Shown here: positions 17,153 to 27,061 of the stretch, piece after piece
Layout of the letters: the number at the start of each line of letters is the position of its first letter
How positions within the stretch are numbered: position 1 is the stretch's first letter
From: Microbacterium sp. SY138
GTDB taxonomy: Bacteria; Actinomycetota; Actinomycetes; Actinomycetales; Microbacteriaceae
DNA length: 64,000 nucleotides
NCBI RefSeq assembly: GCF_039729145.1
Contig: NZ_CP155793.1
Coordinates: forward strand, 1,798,001 to 1,862,000
Reading direction: 5' to 3'
The notes under the pieces: generated by a model
Databases searched by the model: none
The model's input: the letters and a program-made list of their open reading frames with translations, nothing else
Told to the model about the DNA's origin: nothing
Program-made: the position numbers and the translations under genes

Positions 17153-17965
17153 GTGACGCGCTCACGGTTGGCGGTCTGGGGCGATCCGATCGCGCACTCC
17201 AAGTCCCCGGAGCTGCATGCGGCCGCCTATCGTGTGCTCGGCCTGGACTGGGAGTACGGACGGCGTCGGGTCTCGGCGGAGGGATTCGCCTCGGCGATCG
17301 CCGAACTGGACGACACCTGGCGTGGTCTCTCCCTCACGATGCCGTTGAAGGAAGAGGCGTTCCGCGCGGCGGCGACACGGGATCGTCACGCGCGGCTCAC
17401 GGGCGCCGTCAACACGCTCCTCCTGGGAGACGAGCCGGCCGGGTTCAACACCGATGTCGGAGGGATCGTCGATGCCCTCGCCGAGGCGCACATCGCCGAG
17501 GTCGAACGGGTCCGGATACTCGGGGCCGGGGCCACGGCGGCGTCGGCTCTCGTCGCCGCAGCCGAGATCGGGGCCGCGCGCGTCGACGTGCGTGCTCGGC
17601 GCGCTGCTGCCGCGGCGGCGCTGGTGGATCTCGGGGAGCGGCTCGGCCTCGTCGTGGAAGTACGCGCGTTCGATGCGCCTGCTCCGGCCGTCGAGCTGAC
17701 CGTGGCCACGCTGCCCAGCGGCACCGCTCTCCCCGCGGAGATCGCCTCGGTGCTGTCGTCGAGTGGCGGGTCGCTCTTCGACGCCGCCTACGCCCCGTGG
17801 CCGTCAGCTCTCGCGATGACCTGGAGCGATGGCCCGGCCATCTCCGGACTCGGCATGCTGCTGCATCAGGCCGTGCGCCAGATCCGTATCTTCCGGCACG
17901 GCGATCCGACGATGGAGCTCCGCGACGAGGCCGCGGTGATCACCGCGATGCGCGCCGCGCTCTGA
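17153..17965 (+). CDS. aroE: Shikimate dehydrogenase
   Basis: 270-residue NADP-dependent enzyme reducing 3-dehydroshikimate to shikimate. Substrate motifs GDPIAHSKSPELHAAAY and LTMPLKEEAF (catalytic Lys) are near the N-terminus; FNTDVGG supplies the catalytic Asp; ILGAGATAASAL is the dinucleotide-binding loop; GLGMLLHQAVRQ closes the protein. The start is uncertain: GTG 17153 puts the conserved strand a few residues from the N-terminus, as usual, and lies four bases after mltG; in-frame GTGs at 17111 and 17123 would overlap mltG. It heads the shikimate cluster. Confidence 0.92.
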   Translation: MTRSRLAVWGDPIAHSKSPELHAAAYRVLGLDWEYGRRRVSAEGFASAIAELDDTWRGLSLTMPLKEEAFRAAATRDRHARLTGAVNTLLLGDEPAGFNTDVGGIVDALAEAHIAEVERVRILGAGATAASALVAAAEIGAARVDVRARRAAAAAALVDLGERLGLVVEVRAFDAPAPAVELTVATLPSGTALPAEIASVLSSSGGSLFDAAYAPWPSALAMTWSDGPAISGLGMLLHQAVRQIRIFRHGDPTMELRDEAAVITAMRAAL

Positions 17966-18028
17966 CCGAACCGCTCGCTCGACGAAACGCGGCGCTGCGG
18001 GGGTGCGAACCCGTGGGAGACTGGAGCA

Positions 18029-19258
18029 ATGCTCCGCGTGCTCACGGCCGGCGAATCGCACGGCCCAGAACTCATCGCCGTCATGGAGGGTCTTCCCTCC
18101 GGCGTCCCTGTGTCCTCCGAGGCCATCCAGGCCGACCTCGCCCGTCGCAAGTTGGGCTATGGCCGCGGCTCGCGGATGAAGTTCGAGCAGGATGAGCTGA
18201 CGATCTCCGGCGGTGTGCGCCACGGCCGGAGCCTCGGCAGTCCGATCGCGCTGCGCATCGGCAACACCGAATGGCCCAAGTGGATCGAGGTCATGAACCC
18301 CGAGCCCGTCGAGCTCACGGACAAGTCTCGCGGACGCAGCGCGCCTCTCACCCGTCCGCGTCCAGGGCACGCCGATCTGGTGGGCATGCAGAAATACGAC
18401 TTCGACGAGGCGCGTCCGATCCTCGAGCGTGCGAGCGCCCGCGAGACGGCCGCTCGTGTCGCGTTGGGAGCGATCGCCCGCTCCTTCCTCGGTGAGCTCG
18501 GGATCCGTCTCGTCAGCCACACGTTGTCGATCGGCCCGGTGCGCGTACCCGAGGGTTCTGCGCTGCCCACGCCGGATGACGTCGAGGCGCTGGACGCCGA
18601 TCCGCTCCGGTGCTTCGACGCGGCGACCTCCGCGCTGATGGTGGCCGAGGTCGACGACGCCAAGAAGGACGGCGACACGCTCGGCGGGATCGTCGAGGTC
18701 CTCGCGTACGGGCTGCCTCCGGGACTCGGCTCCCACGTGCACTGGGACCGGCGCCTCGACGCGCGTCTGGCCCAGGCCCTGATGAGCATCCAGGCGATCA
18801 AGGGTGTCGAGGTCGGCGACGGCTTCGAGACCACCCGTCGTCGCGGCTCGGCCGCGCACGACGAGCTCTTCGCGACCGCCGACGGCATCACGCGCGGATC
18901 CGACCGTGCCGGCGGCACCGAGGGCGGCATGTCGACGGGCACCGTCCTGCGCGTGCGTGCCGGCATGAAGCCGATCGCGACGGTGCCGCACGCGCTGCGG
19001 ACGATCGACATCGCGACAGGAGACGACGCCACTGCCCACCACCAGCGCTCCGACGTGTGCGCGGTACCAGCCGCCGGTGTGGTCGCCGAGGCGATGGTCG
19101 CGGTCGAGCTCGCGAACGCCGTGCTGGAGAAGTTCGGCGGCGACAGCATCCGGGAGACGCGACGGAACCTCGACGGGTACCTGGCGGGCATCCCTGCCGA
19201 GCTGCGCACGACCCCCGCGTCCGAGGCGGCGCTCATCGCGCATGACGAGCGCGGCTGA
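18029..19258 (+). CDS. aroC: Chorismate synthase
   Basis: 409-residue FMN-dependent enzyme making chorismate from EPSP, the last shikimate step. The start [21 protein letters not shown], the FMN-binding RPGHADL stretch and [15 protein letters not shown], then GIEGGMSTG-like [23 protein letters not shown] are all family signatures. Length is typical. A GGAG just two bases before the ATG, with GGGAG further up, makes the ribosome-binding site unclear. aroK starts 17 bases inside its 3' end, so the two are translationally linked. Confidence 0.97.
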   Translation: MLRVLTAGESHGPELIAVMEGLPSGVPVSSEAIQADLARRKLGYGRGSRMKFEQDELTISGGVRHGRSLGSPIALRIGNTEWPKWIEVMNPEPVELTDKSRGRSAPLTRPRPGHADLVGMQKYDFDEARPILERASARETAARVALGAIARSFLGELGIRLVSHTLSIGPVRVPEGSALPTPDDVEALDADPLRCFDAATSALMVAEVDDAKKDGDTLGGIVEVLAYGLPPGLGSHVHWDRRLDARLAQALMSIQAIKGVEVGDGFETTRRRGSAAHDELFATADGITRGSDRAGGTEGGMSTGTVLRVRAGMKPIATVPHALRTIDIATGDDATAHHQRSDVCAVPAAGVVAEAMVAVELANAVLEKFGGDSIRETRRNLDGYLAGIPAELRTTPASEAALIAHDERG

Positions 19259-19760
19259 TCCGCTGACGCTGGTGCTGGTCGGCCCGATGGCCGCCGGCAA
19301 GACCAGCGTCGGCAGACGCGTCGCTCGTCGGCTCGGCGTCGCGTTCATCGACACCGACAAGCGCATCGTGGCCGCCCACGGACCCATCGCCGGCATCTTC
19401 GAGGCCCACGGCGAGGCGCACTTCCGTGCCCTCGAGCGGGCCGCGGTGGCAGAGGCCCTCGCCGAGGGCGGGGTGATCTCCCTCGGTGGCGGGGCGGTGA
19501 CGGAAGCGGCGACCCGGGAGCTGCTGGCAGAGCACCCGGTCGTGTTCCTGACCGTGAGCCCCGACGCGGTGGCCGATCGGCTCCGTGGGAGCAATCGTCC
19601 GCTGCTGGCGGGGGAGGACCCCCTGGAGCGCTGGAAGAAGATCTTCGAGGAACGTCGGGGGTGGTACGCCGAGGTGTCATCGGCGACCTTCGACACCTCA
19701 CGTCGTCCGATGCAGAAGATCGCGGACGAGATCGTGGCATGGAGGAGAGAGCAGCGATGA
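19242..19760 (+). CDS. aroK: Shikimate kinase
   Basis: 172-residue P-loop kinase phosphorylating shikimate at the 3-OH. The P-loop is GPMAAGKTS near residues 14-22; FIDTDKRI supplies the shikimate- and Mg-binding Asp; FRALERAAV and LGGGAV are conserved substrate-site motifs; [13 protein letters not shown] is the lid. ATG 19242 lies within aroC, giving a 17-base overlap, and the stop overlaps the aroB ATG (ATGA). Confidence 0.95.
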   Translation: MTSAADPLTLVLVGPMAAGKTSVGRRVARRLGVAFIDTDKRIVAAHGPIAGIFEAHGEAHFRALERAAVAEALAEGGVISLGGGAVTEAATRELLAEHPVVFLTVSPDAVADRLRGSNRPLLAGEDPLERWKKIFEERRGWYAEVSSATFDTSRRPMQKIADEIVAWRREQR

Positions 19761-20845
19761 GCACGACGACCATCAGCGTCACCGGTAGCGACGCCTACGA
19801 CATCACGATCGGGCGGGGGATCCTCGAACGGGTCTCGGCTGCGCTGGCTCCGGGGGTGCGCAAGATCCTGGTCGTGCACCCCCCGACGCTGGCCGCCCGG
19901 GCCGCCGAGCTGCGCGATCGCCTGCTCGCCGACACCTCGGACGGGCCGCGTGAGGTGCTGCTCGCCGAGATCCCGGATGCGGAGCAGGGCAAGCGCATCG
20001 AGGTCGCGGCCTTCTGCTGGCAGGTGATGGGGCAGGCCGACTTCACGCGCAGTGACGCCGTCATCGGCTACGGCGGCGGCTCGGTCACCGATCTCGCCGG
20101 CTTCGTGGCGGCGACGTGGCTGCGCGGTGTGCAGCTGATCCAGGTGCCGACCACGGTCCTCGGCCTCGTCGACGCGGCGGTCGGCGGCAAGACCGGGGTG
20201 AACACCGCGGAGGGCAAGAACCTCGTCGGTGCGTTCTGGGCGCCGCGCGCCGTCGTGGGCGACCTCGACGAGCTCGCGAGCCTCAGCCCGAACGAGGCGA
20301 CCGCCGGTTTCGCCGAGGTGGTGAAGGCCGGATTCATCTGGGCGCCGGAGATCCTCGACATCGTCGAGGCGGATCCCGCTCGTGCCGTTGACCCCACGAC
20401 GGACGAGTTCCGGCGTGCCATCGAACTTGCGATCGCGATGAAAGCCGAGGTCGTCTCGGACGACTTCCGGGAGGCGGGCCTGCGGGAGATCCTCAACTAC
20501 GGCCACACCCTCGGGCACGCCATCGAGCACGCAGAGCGATACCGCTGGCGTCACGGCGCCGCGATCTCGGTCGGCATGCTGTACGCGGCCGAGCTCTCGC
20601 GTCTCGCCGGACGCCTCTCCGACGCCGCGGCGGAGCGTCACCGCACCATCCTCGAGTCGCTGGGGCTTCCGACCTCGTACCGCGCAGGAGCATGGCCGCA
20701 GCTGCTCGCCACGATGCAGCGCGACAAGAAGAGCCGCGGCGGAATGCTGCGCTTCATCCTTCTCGACGACATCGCGAAGCCGACGGTGCTGCAGGCCCCG
20801 GACGAATCGCTGATGTTCGCCGCCTACCAGGAGGTCGGCGCGTGA
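19757..20845 (+). CDS. aroB: 3-Dehydroquinate synthase
   Basis: 362-residue NAD- and metal-dependent enzyme converting DAHP to 3-dehydroquinate. Motifs: [19 protein letters not shown] (NAD site), [19 protein letters not shown], the metal ligands in AEVVKAGFI and [10 protein letters not shown], and [12 protein letters not shown] near the end. ATG 19757 overlaps the aroK stop, with GGAGG upstream at 19741. Its own stop overlaps the aroQ GTG by four bases. Confidence 0.97.
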   Translation: MSTTTISVTGSDAYDITIGRGILERVSAALAPGVRKILVVHPPTLAARAAELRDRLLADTSDGPREVLLAEIPDAEQGKRIEVAAFCWQVMGQADFTRSDAVIGYGGGSVTDLAGFVAATWLRGVQLIQVPTTVLGLVDAAVGGKTGVNTAEGKNLVGAFWAPRAVVGDLDELASLSPNEATAGFAEVVKAGFIWAPEILDIVEADPARAVDPTTDEFRRAIELAIAMKAEVVSDDFREAGLREILNYGHTLGHAIEHAERYRWRHGAAISVGMLYAAELSRLAGRLSDAAAERHRTILESLGLPTSYRAGAWPQLLATMQRDKKSRGGMLRFILLDDIAKPTVLQAPDESLMFAAYQEVGA

Positions 20846-21279
20846 GCCGACGCATCCTCCTGGTCAACGGACCCAACCTGAACCTGCTCGGTTCGCGCGA
20901 ACCCGAGGTGTACGGCACGGCCACGCTCGCCGACGTGGAGCGCATCACCATCGACGCCGCCGCAGAACACGGCTTCGAGGTGCGTGCGGTGCAGAGCAAC
21001 CACGAGGGGGTGCTGATCGACGCGATCCACGCCGCCCGTGAGGACTGCGCCGCGATCGTGATCAATCCCGGCGGACTCACGCACACGTCGGTGGTGCTGC
21101 GCGACGCTCTCACCGGAGTCTCGCTGCCGTTCGCCGAGGTGCACATCTCCGATGTGTACGCACGGGAGGAATTCCGGCACCACTCCTACCTCGACGACGT
21201 CGCGGCCGTGCGCGTCGTCGGACGCGGTGTCGACGGCTACGCGGATGCCGTGCGGCAGCTCGCAGCACTCATCCCTTAG
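20842..21279 (+). CDS. aroQ: 3-Dehydroquinate dehydratase, type II
   Basis: 145-residue type II dehydroquinase, the third shikimate step. Family features: [17 protein letters not shown] with the catalytic Arg/Tyr loop, [30 protein letters not shown], and [17 protein letters not shown] holding the catalytic His. It ends the aro cluster. The TAG stop at 21277 forms the first half of the TAGAAT -10 box that probably drives efp. Confidence 0.96.
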   Translation: MSRRILLVNGPNLNLLGSREPEVYGTATLADVERITIDAAAEHGFEVRAVQSNHEGVLIDAIHAAREDCAAIVINPGGLTHTSVVLRDALTGVSLPFAEVHISDVYAREEFRHHSYLDDVAAVRVVGRGVDGYADAVRQLAALIP

Positions 21280-21282
21280 AAT
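21277..21282 (+). promoter_or_regulatory. -10 box of efp overlapping the aroQ stop codon
   Basis: TAGAAT, whose first three bases are the aroQ stop. It lies 52 bases before the efp ATG, giving a leader of about 45 bases. No convincing -35 is seen. Confidence 0.5.
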
Positions 21283-21334
21283 CGACTGTCGGTCTCGTCC
21301 GACCCCGCAGACTCACGAACGGAACTCGCAGCGC

Positions 21335-21895
21335 ATGGCATCTACCGCAGACATCAAGAACGGCGTCGTCCTCAGCATCGACGGTCAGCTCTGGAGCGTC
21401 ATCGAGTTCCAGCACGTCAAGCCCGGCAAGGGTGGCGCCTTCGTGCGCACCAAGCTGAAGAACGTCGTCTCGGGCAAGGTCGTCGACCGTACGTACAACG
21501 CCGGCGCCAAGATCGAGATCGAGAACGTCGACCGCCGCGACTACACGTACCTGTACACCGACGGCGACGGTTACGTCTTCATGGACCAGACAGACTTCGA
21601 CCAGATCACGGTCGGCGCCGCTACGGTCGGCGACGCGAAGAACTTCCTGCTCGAGAACCAGGCCGTCACGATCGCCCTGAACAACGGCAACCCGCTCTAC
21701 ATCGACCTCCCGGCGTCCGTGGTCCTCGAGATCACCTACACGGAGCCCGGCCTGCAGGGCGACCGCTCGTCGGCCGGCACCAAGCCCGCCACGCTCGAGA
21801 CCGGCTATGAGATCCAGGTGCCGCTCTTCGTCGAGGCCGGCACCAAGGTCAAGGTCGACACCCGCACGGGTGACTACCTCGGCCGCGAGAAGTAA
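21335..21895 (+). CDS. efp: Elongation factor P
   Basis: 186-residue factor that binds ribosomes stalled on proline runs and promotes peptide-bond formation. The three-domain length is normal. The loop that reaches the peptidyl-transferase centre reads KPGKGGAF with Lys32 at the tip; ending motifs [18 protein letters not shown] and [18 protein letters not shown] are characteristic. Whether Lys32 is modified cannot be seen, and no modification gene lies nearby. It stands before nusB, as in many actinobacteria. Confidence 0.97.
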   Translation: MASTADIKNGVVLSIDGQLWSVIEFQHVKPGKGGAFVRTKLKNVVSGKVVDRTYNAGAKIEIENVDRRDYTYLYTDGDGYVFMDQTDFDQITVGAATVGDAKNFLLENQAVTIALNNGNPLYIDLPASVVLEITYTEPGLQGDRSSAGTKPATLETGYEIQVPLFVEAGTKVKVDTRTGDYLGREK

Positions 21896-21898
21896 GGC

Positions 21899-22309
21899 GT
21901 GAGCGCCCGGACGAAGGCGCGCAAGCGCGCTCTCGACATCCTGTTCTCCGCCGATGTGCGCGGGGACGACCTCGCGGTCACGCTGGCCGCCGAGGCGAAG
22001 CGCGCCGCGAGCGAGCCCGCCCGCGAGGCGTCCTGGCTCTACGCCCGCGAGATCGTCGACGGCATCATCGACTCGCGCGATGAGATCGACGAGCAGATCA
22101 CGACGCACAGCCGCGACTGGAAGCTGGAGCGGATGCCCGCGGTCGACCGCGCGCTGCTCCGGATCGGCGTGTGGGAGATCCTCTACAACGACGACGTTCC
22201 GACGGCTGTCGCGATCGATGAGGCCGTGGAACTCGCCAAGGAGTTCTCGACCGATGACTCCGGCGCCTTCGTGCACGGCGTCCTCGCGCGAGTCGCCCGC
22301 GCCGCCTGA
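21899..22309 (+). CDS. nusB: Transcription antitermination factor NusB
   Basis: 136-residue all-helical protein that binds boxA RNA with S10 and supports rRNA transcription. It opens with SARTKARKRALDILFSAD, the RNA-binding Arg-rich helix, and has the conserved WKLERMPAVDRALLRIGVWEIL and PTAVAIDEAVELAKEF motifs. The GTG start is three bases after the efp stop, so the two are probably co-transcribed. Confidence 0.95.
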   Translation: MSARTKARKRALDILFSADVRGDDLAVTLAAEAKRAASEPAREASWLYAREIVDGIIDSRDEIDEQITTHSRDWKLERMPAVDRALLRIGVWEILYNDDVPTAVAIDEAVELAKEFSTDDSGAFVHGVLARVARAA

Positions 22310-22357
22310 TCCGTCCGACGGGGAGGCACTGTCGGCGGTGTCGGAGAGGATGGGGGC

Positions 22358-25318
22358 ATGCCCCTGCCGAACGACCCGTCCCGTCCCGATGGCGCGTCAT
22401 CCGCAGACTGGCGTTCGATCCTCGGAGCGCCGCGCGAAGATGCGGTGACGCAGCTCGCGCTCGGGGTCGAGCTCCGCGTGCGCGACGGTCGCGGAGCGAA
22501 CCCCTGGGCCTCCCGCCCGCAGCGGACCGCTACTGCGCGCGACGTCGCCAAGCGCACGGGGGAGATCCTGCTCGGCATCCGTCCGCTCGAGAAGAGCGCG
22601 GCGACCGGTGCCTGGGTGCAGGGTGCGGCAACCTGGGACGCGGTGAGACGTTCCCCGACGCAGTACGGACGCGACCGCTCCCGATGGTTCGCCGATCTGC
22701 TCAGCATCGCGCGCGACACGCTGCTGTCCGGCACGGCGGGCGACTGGCTGGTCGCCGATCTGATCGAGTCCGGCCTGCTGTGGGGGCATCTGCGCGCGGC
22801 GGCCGACGTCGACGTCCCGCTGATCGCCACGCAGAAGAGCACGACCGTCGTTCTCGCTGATCGCGCCACGATCGGCGCGACGGTCGGCCGTGACGACGCG
22901 GGCGGACTCCTCGTGCGCCCTGACATCACGATCGACGGCCGCGATGCAGACCCCGCCGACGTGCAGACGATCGGGCACAGAGGGCTCTACGAGGTCGCTC
23001 AACACGGCACGAAGCTGCGCGTGACGCTCGCCGAGGCGCCGATCGCCGAGCCGGTGCACGCACTGCTCGCCGCAAGGACGGGGCTCGAGGTGCCCGCGCG
23101 TGACGAAGCCGCGTTCTTCCGTGACGCCTACCCGCTGCTTGCCCGGCGGGTCGAGGTGCGTCCGGTCGGTCGCGTCGAGCTGCCGGTGCTGCCCGCACCC
23201 CGACCGGTGCTCGAACTGTCGTTCCTGCGCGGCGACACGGTGAAGTACACGTTCGAATGGGACTATCGCGGGTTCGGGCGCGTCCCGTTCGCTCCCGGAG
23301 GAGACGCCGTGCGCGACGCGGTCGCGGAGGAGATGCTCCGAGACGCGCTCCAGGCCGTCTGGATGGAGCAGCTGGGCGAAGAACTCACTTCGGCGGGTTC
23401 CTTCCACGACGTCGCCGCCGCCGAGTTCGTCACTCGCATGGTGCCGGCGCTCGAGGCAGAGGGCGTCATGGTCTCCGTATCCGGTCGTCGCAAGAGCTAT
23501 CACGAGCTCACGGGCGAGCCGCAGATCACCGTATCCACCGTCGAGAGCAGCGACCCCGACTGGTTCGACCTGGGAGTCCTGGTAAAGATCGACGGGCGCA
23601 CCATCCCGTTCGAACCGCTGTTCACGGCGCTCAGCAAGGGCCGCAAGAAGCTCCTCCTCGTGGATGGCAGCTACTTCTCCCTGAACCATCGAGCGCTCGA
23701 TCGTCTCCGGGAGCTGATCGACGAGTCCGGCGAGCTCGAAGAATGGGAGACCGGCCCGCGGATCAGCCGCTACCAGACCGATCTCTGGGAGGAGTTCGAG
23801 GATCTCGCTGATGAGGCGGTTCCCGCGGTCACGTGGCGCGCGACCGCCGACGGCCTGCGCACAGCCACCTCCGTGCCTGCGGTGTCGATGCCGTCGGGCA
23901 TCACCGCCGCGCTCCGGCCGTACCAGAAGGAGGGCCTGGACTGGCTCGCCTTCCTGTGGAGTCATCGTCTGGGCGGTATCCTCGCCGACGACATGGGGCT
24001 CGGAAAGACGCTCCAGCTCCTGGCTCTCATCGCGCATGCCCGAGAGACGGGGGAGCAGCGGCCGTTCCTCGTGGTCGTCCCGACGTCGGTGCTCGCCACC
24101 TGGCGGAGCGAGGCCGAGCGCTTCGCGCCTGCGCTCCGGGTGCTGCTCCGGGGGAGCACACAGGGTCGCTCGCTCGATGACAGCATCGGTGACGCCGATC
24201 TCGTCATCACGACCTACGCGGTCGCCCGTCTTGACGAGGCCGAGTACGCCCGTGTCGAGTGGGCGGGACTCATCCTCGACGAGGCGCAGTTCGTGAAGAA
24301 CCCGGCGACCAAGCTGCATCGTGCTGTGGCCTCGTTCCGTGCGGACGTGACGTTCGCGGTCACCGGCACCCCGATGGAGAACAGCCTCAGCGAGCTGTGG
24401 GCGCTGCTGAAGCTCACCGCTCCCGGCCTGTTCGCCTCTGCGCGGAAGTTCCGCGAACACTACATCCAGCCGATCGAGCAGGGAAAGGTCCCGGAGAACG
24501 AGGAGGGCGGCGCCTATCGGCAGCGACGCCTCGAGCAGCTGCGGCGGCGCATCCGGCCCCTGCTGCTGCGACGGACGAAGGAGCTCGTGGCCCCCGACCT
24601 CCCGGCGAAGCAGGAGCAGATCCTCGAGGTCGAGCTCAGCTCGTCTCATCGCGCGCTCTACGACGTGGTCCTGCAGCGCGAACGGCAGAAGGTTCTCCGA
24701 CTGCTGGAAGACCTCGATCGCAACCGCTTCATTGTCTTCCGCTCGCTCACACTGATGCGCATGCTCAGCCTGGCCCCCGGGCTCATCGACCCCGAAGATG
24801 CGAAGATCGGTTCGCGCAAGCTCGACGTGCTGATCGAGCGGGTGATCGAGCTCCAGGCGGAGGGCCATCGGGCGCTCGTGTTCAGCCAGTTCACCTCGTT
24901 CCTCGATCTGGCCGCGGCGCGCCTCGATGCCGCCGGCATTCCTTATGCGCATCTCGACGGGTCGACACGTCACCGGCAGAAGGTCGTCGAGAGCTTCACC
25001 TCGGGGGAGCAGCCGGTGTTCCTCATCAGTCTGAAGGCCGGCGGCTTCGGCCTCACGTTGACCGAGGCCGATTACGTCTTCCTGCTCGATCCGTGGTGGA
25101 ACCCCGCAGCCGAGGCGCAGGCCGTCGATCGCACACACCGCATCGGTCAGGACAGCCAGGTGTTCGTGTATCGCATGATCTCCACCGGCACGATCGAGGA
25201 GAAGGTGCTCGACCTGCAACGCCGCAAGGCCCGGCTGTTCACCGCCGTGCTCGACGACGAGGCGCTGTTCGCGCAATCGCTCTCCGCCGACGACATCCGC
25301 GGGCTGTTCGAGGGCTGA
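22358..25318 (+). CDS. SNF2/SWI2-family DEAD/DEAH-box helicase
   Basis: 986-residue ATPase that probably moves along duplex DNA or remodels protein-DNA complexes. The first 500 residues are a poorly conserved N-terminal region found in bacterial SNF2 proteins. The ATPase core has Q-motif RPYQKEGLDWLAFL, Walker A DDMGLGKT (residues 544-551), motif II DEAQ (D641), motif III VTGTPMENSLSELW, and in the second lobe LVFSQFTSFLD, LDGSTR and VDRTHRIGQ. No nuclease, methylase or Zn finger is fused to it. It lies alone between nusB and namH; its cellular role is unknown, and nothing nearby marks it as a defence gene. Confidence 0.9.
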   Translation: MPLPNDPSRPDGASSADWRSILGAPREDAVTQLALGVELRVRDGRGANPWASRPQRTATARDVAKRTGEILLGIRPLEKSAATGAWVQGAATWDAVRRSPTQYGRDRSRWFADLLSIARDTLLSGTAGDWLVADLIESGLLWGHLRAAADVDVPLIATQKSTTVVLADRATIGATVGRDDAGGLLVRPDITIDGRDADPADVQTIGHRGLYEVAQHGTKLRVTLAEAPIAEPVHALLAARTGLEVPARDEAAFFRDAYPLLARRVEVRPVGRVELPVLPAPRPVLELSFLRGDTVKYTFEWDYRGFGRVPFAPGGDAVRDAVAEEMLRDALQAVWMEQLGEELTSAGSFHDVAAAEFVTRMVPALEAEGVMVSVSGRRKSYHELTGEPQITVSTVESSDPDWFDLGVLVKIDGRTIPFEPLFTALSKGRKKLLLVDGSYFSLNHRALDRLRELIDESGELEEWETGPRISRYQTDLWEEFEDLADEAVPAVTWRATADGLRTATSVPAVSMPSGITAALRPYQKEGLDWLAFLWSHRLGGILADDMGLGKTLQLLALIAHARETGEQRPFLVVVPTSVLATWRSEAERFAPALRVLLRGSTQGRSLDDSIGDADLVITTYAVARLDEAEYARVEWAGLILDEAQFVKNPATKLHRAVASFRADVTFAVTGTPMENSLSELWALLKLTAPGLFASARKFREHYIQPIEQGKVPENEEGGAYRQRRLEQLRRRIRPLLLRRTKELVAPDLPAKQEQILEVELSSSHRALYDVVLQRERQKVLRLLEDLDRNRFIVFRSLTLMRMLSLAPGLIDPEDAKIGSRKLDVLIERVIELQAEGHRALVFSQFTSFLDLAAARLDAAGIPYAHLDGSTRHRQKVVESFTSGEQPVFLISLKAGGFGLTLTEADYVFLLDPWWNPAAEAQAVDRTHRIGQDSQVFVYRMISTGTIEEKVLDLQRRKARLFTAVLDDEALFAQSLSADDIRGLFEG

Positions 25319-25332
25319 CCGGAATACTCACG

Positions 25333-25348
25333 GCCCGGTCGACCGGGC
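25333..25348. other. 16-bp perfect palindrome between the SNF2 helicase gene and namH
   Basis: GCCCGGTC followed directly by its reverse complement GACCGGGC. As RNA it gives a 6-bp stem with a TCGA loop and no T-tract, 15 bases after the helicase stop. It could be a weak terminator or an operator upstream of the namH -10 box (TACAAT, 25366-25371). Confidence 0.4.
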
Positions 25349-25399
25349 GTTCAGGGAGCCGTCGGTACAATCGAACGGTTCACTTTCGGGAGGAATGCA

Positions 25400-26977
25400 A
25401 TGCGGATCACGGGACTCGGCCACGCCGGGATGTTCATCGAGACGGTCGGCGGGAACATCATCTGCGACCCGGTCCTCGGACCCTCGTTCTACGGATCCTG
25501 GTTCCCGTTCCCCGACAACCGAGGCCTGGACTGGGAGCGTTTCGGGCGTGAAGCCGATTTCCTCTGGATCTCGCACCGGCACCGCGACCACTTCGACCCG
25601 CGGCTCCTCGAACGCTACATCCGCAAGGACATCGAGGTGCTGCTTCCGGAGTACCCGACCGATGACCTCGAGAAGGACATCCGGGCACTCGGCTACACGA
25701 ACATCACGTACGCCCCGGCCGGGCAGGTGATCCAGCGCGGCGAGCTCAAGATGATGATCACGCCGCTGCGAGCCCCCAGCGACGGTCCGATCGGCGACTC
25801 CTCGCTGAGCGTCGACGACGGCACCGGCTCGATGCTGAACCAGAACGACTCCCACCCGCTCGATCTCGAGAAGCTGCTCGATTTCGGCAAGCCCGACGCG
25901 TACTTCACTCAGGTGTCCGGCGCGATCTGGTGGCCCATGGTCTACGACCTGCCTCTCGATGCCAAGCAGAACTTCGCCCGTCTCAAGCGCGAAGCGCAGA
26001 ACAAGCGCGCCATGTACTACATCGAGAAGGTCGACGCTCCGCACGTCTTCCCGATGGCGGGCCCGCCCATGTTCCTGCGTGACGACCTGTTCGACTTCAA
26101 CGGCCTCGGTAAGAACGGCGAGTCGATCTTCACCGACCAGAAGCAGTTCCTCGCGCACATGAAGGAGCTGGCGCCGCAGTACGACGGGCAGCTCTTCATC
26201 CCCGGCACGGTCGTCACGGTCGAGGACGGATCCGTCACGAGCGAGCAGACGCTCTACACCGAGGCCGAGATCTCCCACATCTTCGACGAGAAGTGGGACT
26301 ACCTCGAGGAGCAGCGGGCGAGTCGACAGCAGGAGATCCGCGACGAGGAGGCTTCTCGTGCCGCGATCATCCCGCCCGCCGAGATGCTCGAGGCGATCAA
26401 GAACTGGTGGGAGCCGCTGCTGAAGAAGTCCCGCACGATCCGACTCGGCGTCGGCGGGTGCGTGCGCTTCCGCATCGGCGAGCTCGACATGGTGGTCGAC
26501 TTCCCCCGCGCGAAGGTCCGGGAGTACGCCGGGGAGGAGTGCATCTACTGGTACACCATCCCCGCAGACCTGGTCTCGACGAACATCGTCGATCACGAGA
26601 TCGACTGGTCGAACTCGATCTTCCTCTCGATGCAGTTCTCCGTGGGGCGCAGCGGCAAGTTCAACGAGTTCCTCACCACGTTCCTCAAGTGCCTCTCCGT
26701 GGATCGGATCGAGTACGTCGAGAACTGGTACCAGGAGCAGACCGACCAGACCGAGGATGCCGAGATCGGCGACTGGGTCGTGCAGCGCCGGTGCCCGCAC
26801 CTGCGTGCCGACCTCACCCGCACGGGCACGGTCGACGAAGACGGCATCCTCACGTGCAGCATGCACGACTGGAAGTGGGACCTGAAGACGGGGCGCTGTC
26901 TGTCGACCGCCGGTCACCCGATCCGTTCCTCCAAGATCGATGAGGTCACCGACCCCGTGCTGCAGGAGGCCAGCTGA
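25400..26977 (+). CDS. namH: UDP-N-acetylmuramic acid hydroxylase NamH
   Basis: 525-residue homologue of mycobacterial NamH (Rv3818), which hydroxylates UDP-MurNAc to UDP-N-glycolylmuramic acid and is related to CMP-Neu5Ac hydroxylase. The N-terminal half is a metallo-beta-lactamase-like fold with HRHRDHFD (H59, H61, D63, H64). The C-terminus is a Rieske [2Fe-2S] domain with C465-x-H467 and C486-x2-H489 (RRCPHLRADL, LTCSMHDWKWDL). Other shared stretches are SWFPFPDN near residue 37 and APSDGPIGDSSL near residue 125. GGGAGGA precedes the ATG and TACAAT at 25366 is a likely -10. It predicts N-glycolylated peptidoglycan, known in Microbacterium and mycobacteria. Assignment rests on remembered similarity. 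Confidence 0.85.
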   Translation: MRITGLGHAGMFIETVGGNIICDPVLGPSFYGSWFPFPDNRGLDWERFGREADFLWISHRHRDHFDPRLLERYIRKDIEVLLPEYPTDDLEKDIRALGYTNITYAPAGQVIQRGELKMMITPLRAPSDGPIGDSSLSVDDGTGSMLNQNDSHPLDLEKLLDFGKPDAYFTQVSGAIWWPMVYDLPLDAKQNFARLKREAQNKRAMYYIEKVDAPHVFPMAGPPMFLRDDLFDFNGLGKNGESIFTDQKQFLAHMKELAPQYDGQLFIPGTVVTVEDGSVTSEQTLYTEAEISHIFDEKWDYLEEQRASRQQEIRDEEASRAAIIPPAEMLEAIKNWWEPLLKKSRTIRLGVGGCVRFRIGELDMVVDFPRAKVREYAGEECIYWYTIPADLVSTNIVDHEIDWSNSIFLSMQFSVGRSGKFNEFLTTFLKCLSVDRIEYVENWYQEQTDQTEDAEIGDWVVQRRCPHLRADLTRTGTVDEDGILTCSMHDWKWDLKTGRCLSTAGHPIRSSKIDEVTDPVLQEAS

Positions 26978-27001
26978 TCCGCCGGAGTCCCCGCGCTCCG
27001 A

Positions 27002-27007
27002 TAGACT
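27002..27007 (+). promoter_or_regulatory. -10 box of the pyr operon
   Basis: TAGACT 55 bases before the pyrR ATG; transcription from about 27013 gives a leader near 50 bases, just long enough for the PyrR-binding hairpin. It is the only promoter-like element found for pyrR to pyrF. Confidence 0.5.
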
Positions 27008-27030
27008 GACATCACAAGCAACCTTTAACA

Positions 27031-27045
27031 CCGTCCTGTGAGGCG
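27031..27045 (+). promoter_or_regulatory. Probable PyrR-binding hairpin at the pyrR ribosome-binding site
   Basis: CCG-TCCTGTGAG-GCGG at 27031-27045 can pair CCG with CGG and expose a loop containing TCCNGNGAGG, the core of the PyrR RNA-binding consensus known from Bacillus and described in mycobacterial pyr leaders. It ends two to three bases before the GAAGGGAG ribosome-binding site (27048 on). PyrR bound with UMP would then block translation of pyrR. No terminator/antiterminator pair fits in the 50-base leader, so translational repression is favoured over attenuation. Confidence 0.6.
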
Positions 27046-27061
27046 GAGAAGGGAGCGGCCG

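Noticed and set aside
22358..25318. SNF2 helicase as part of a phage-defence system
   Set aside because: No fused nuclease or methylase and no defence-type neighbours; it sits among housekeeping genes.
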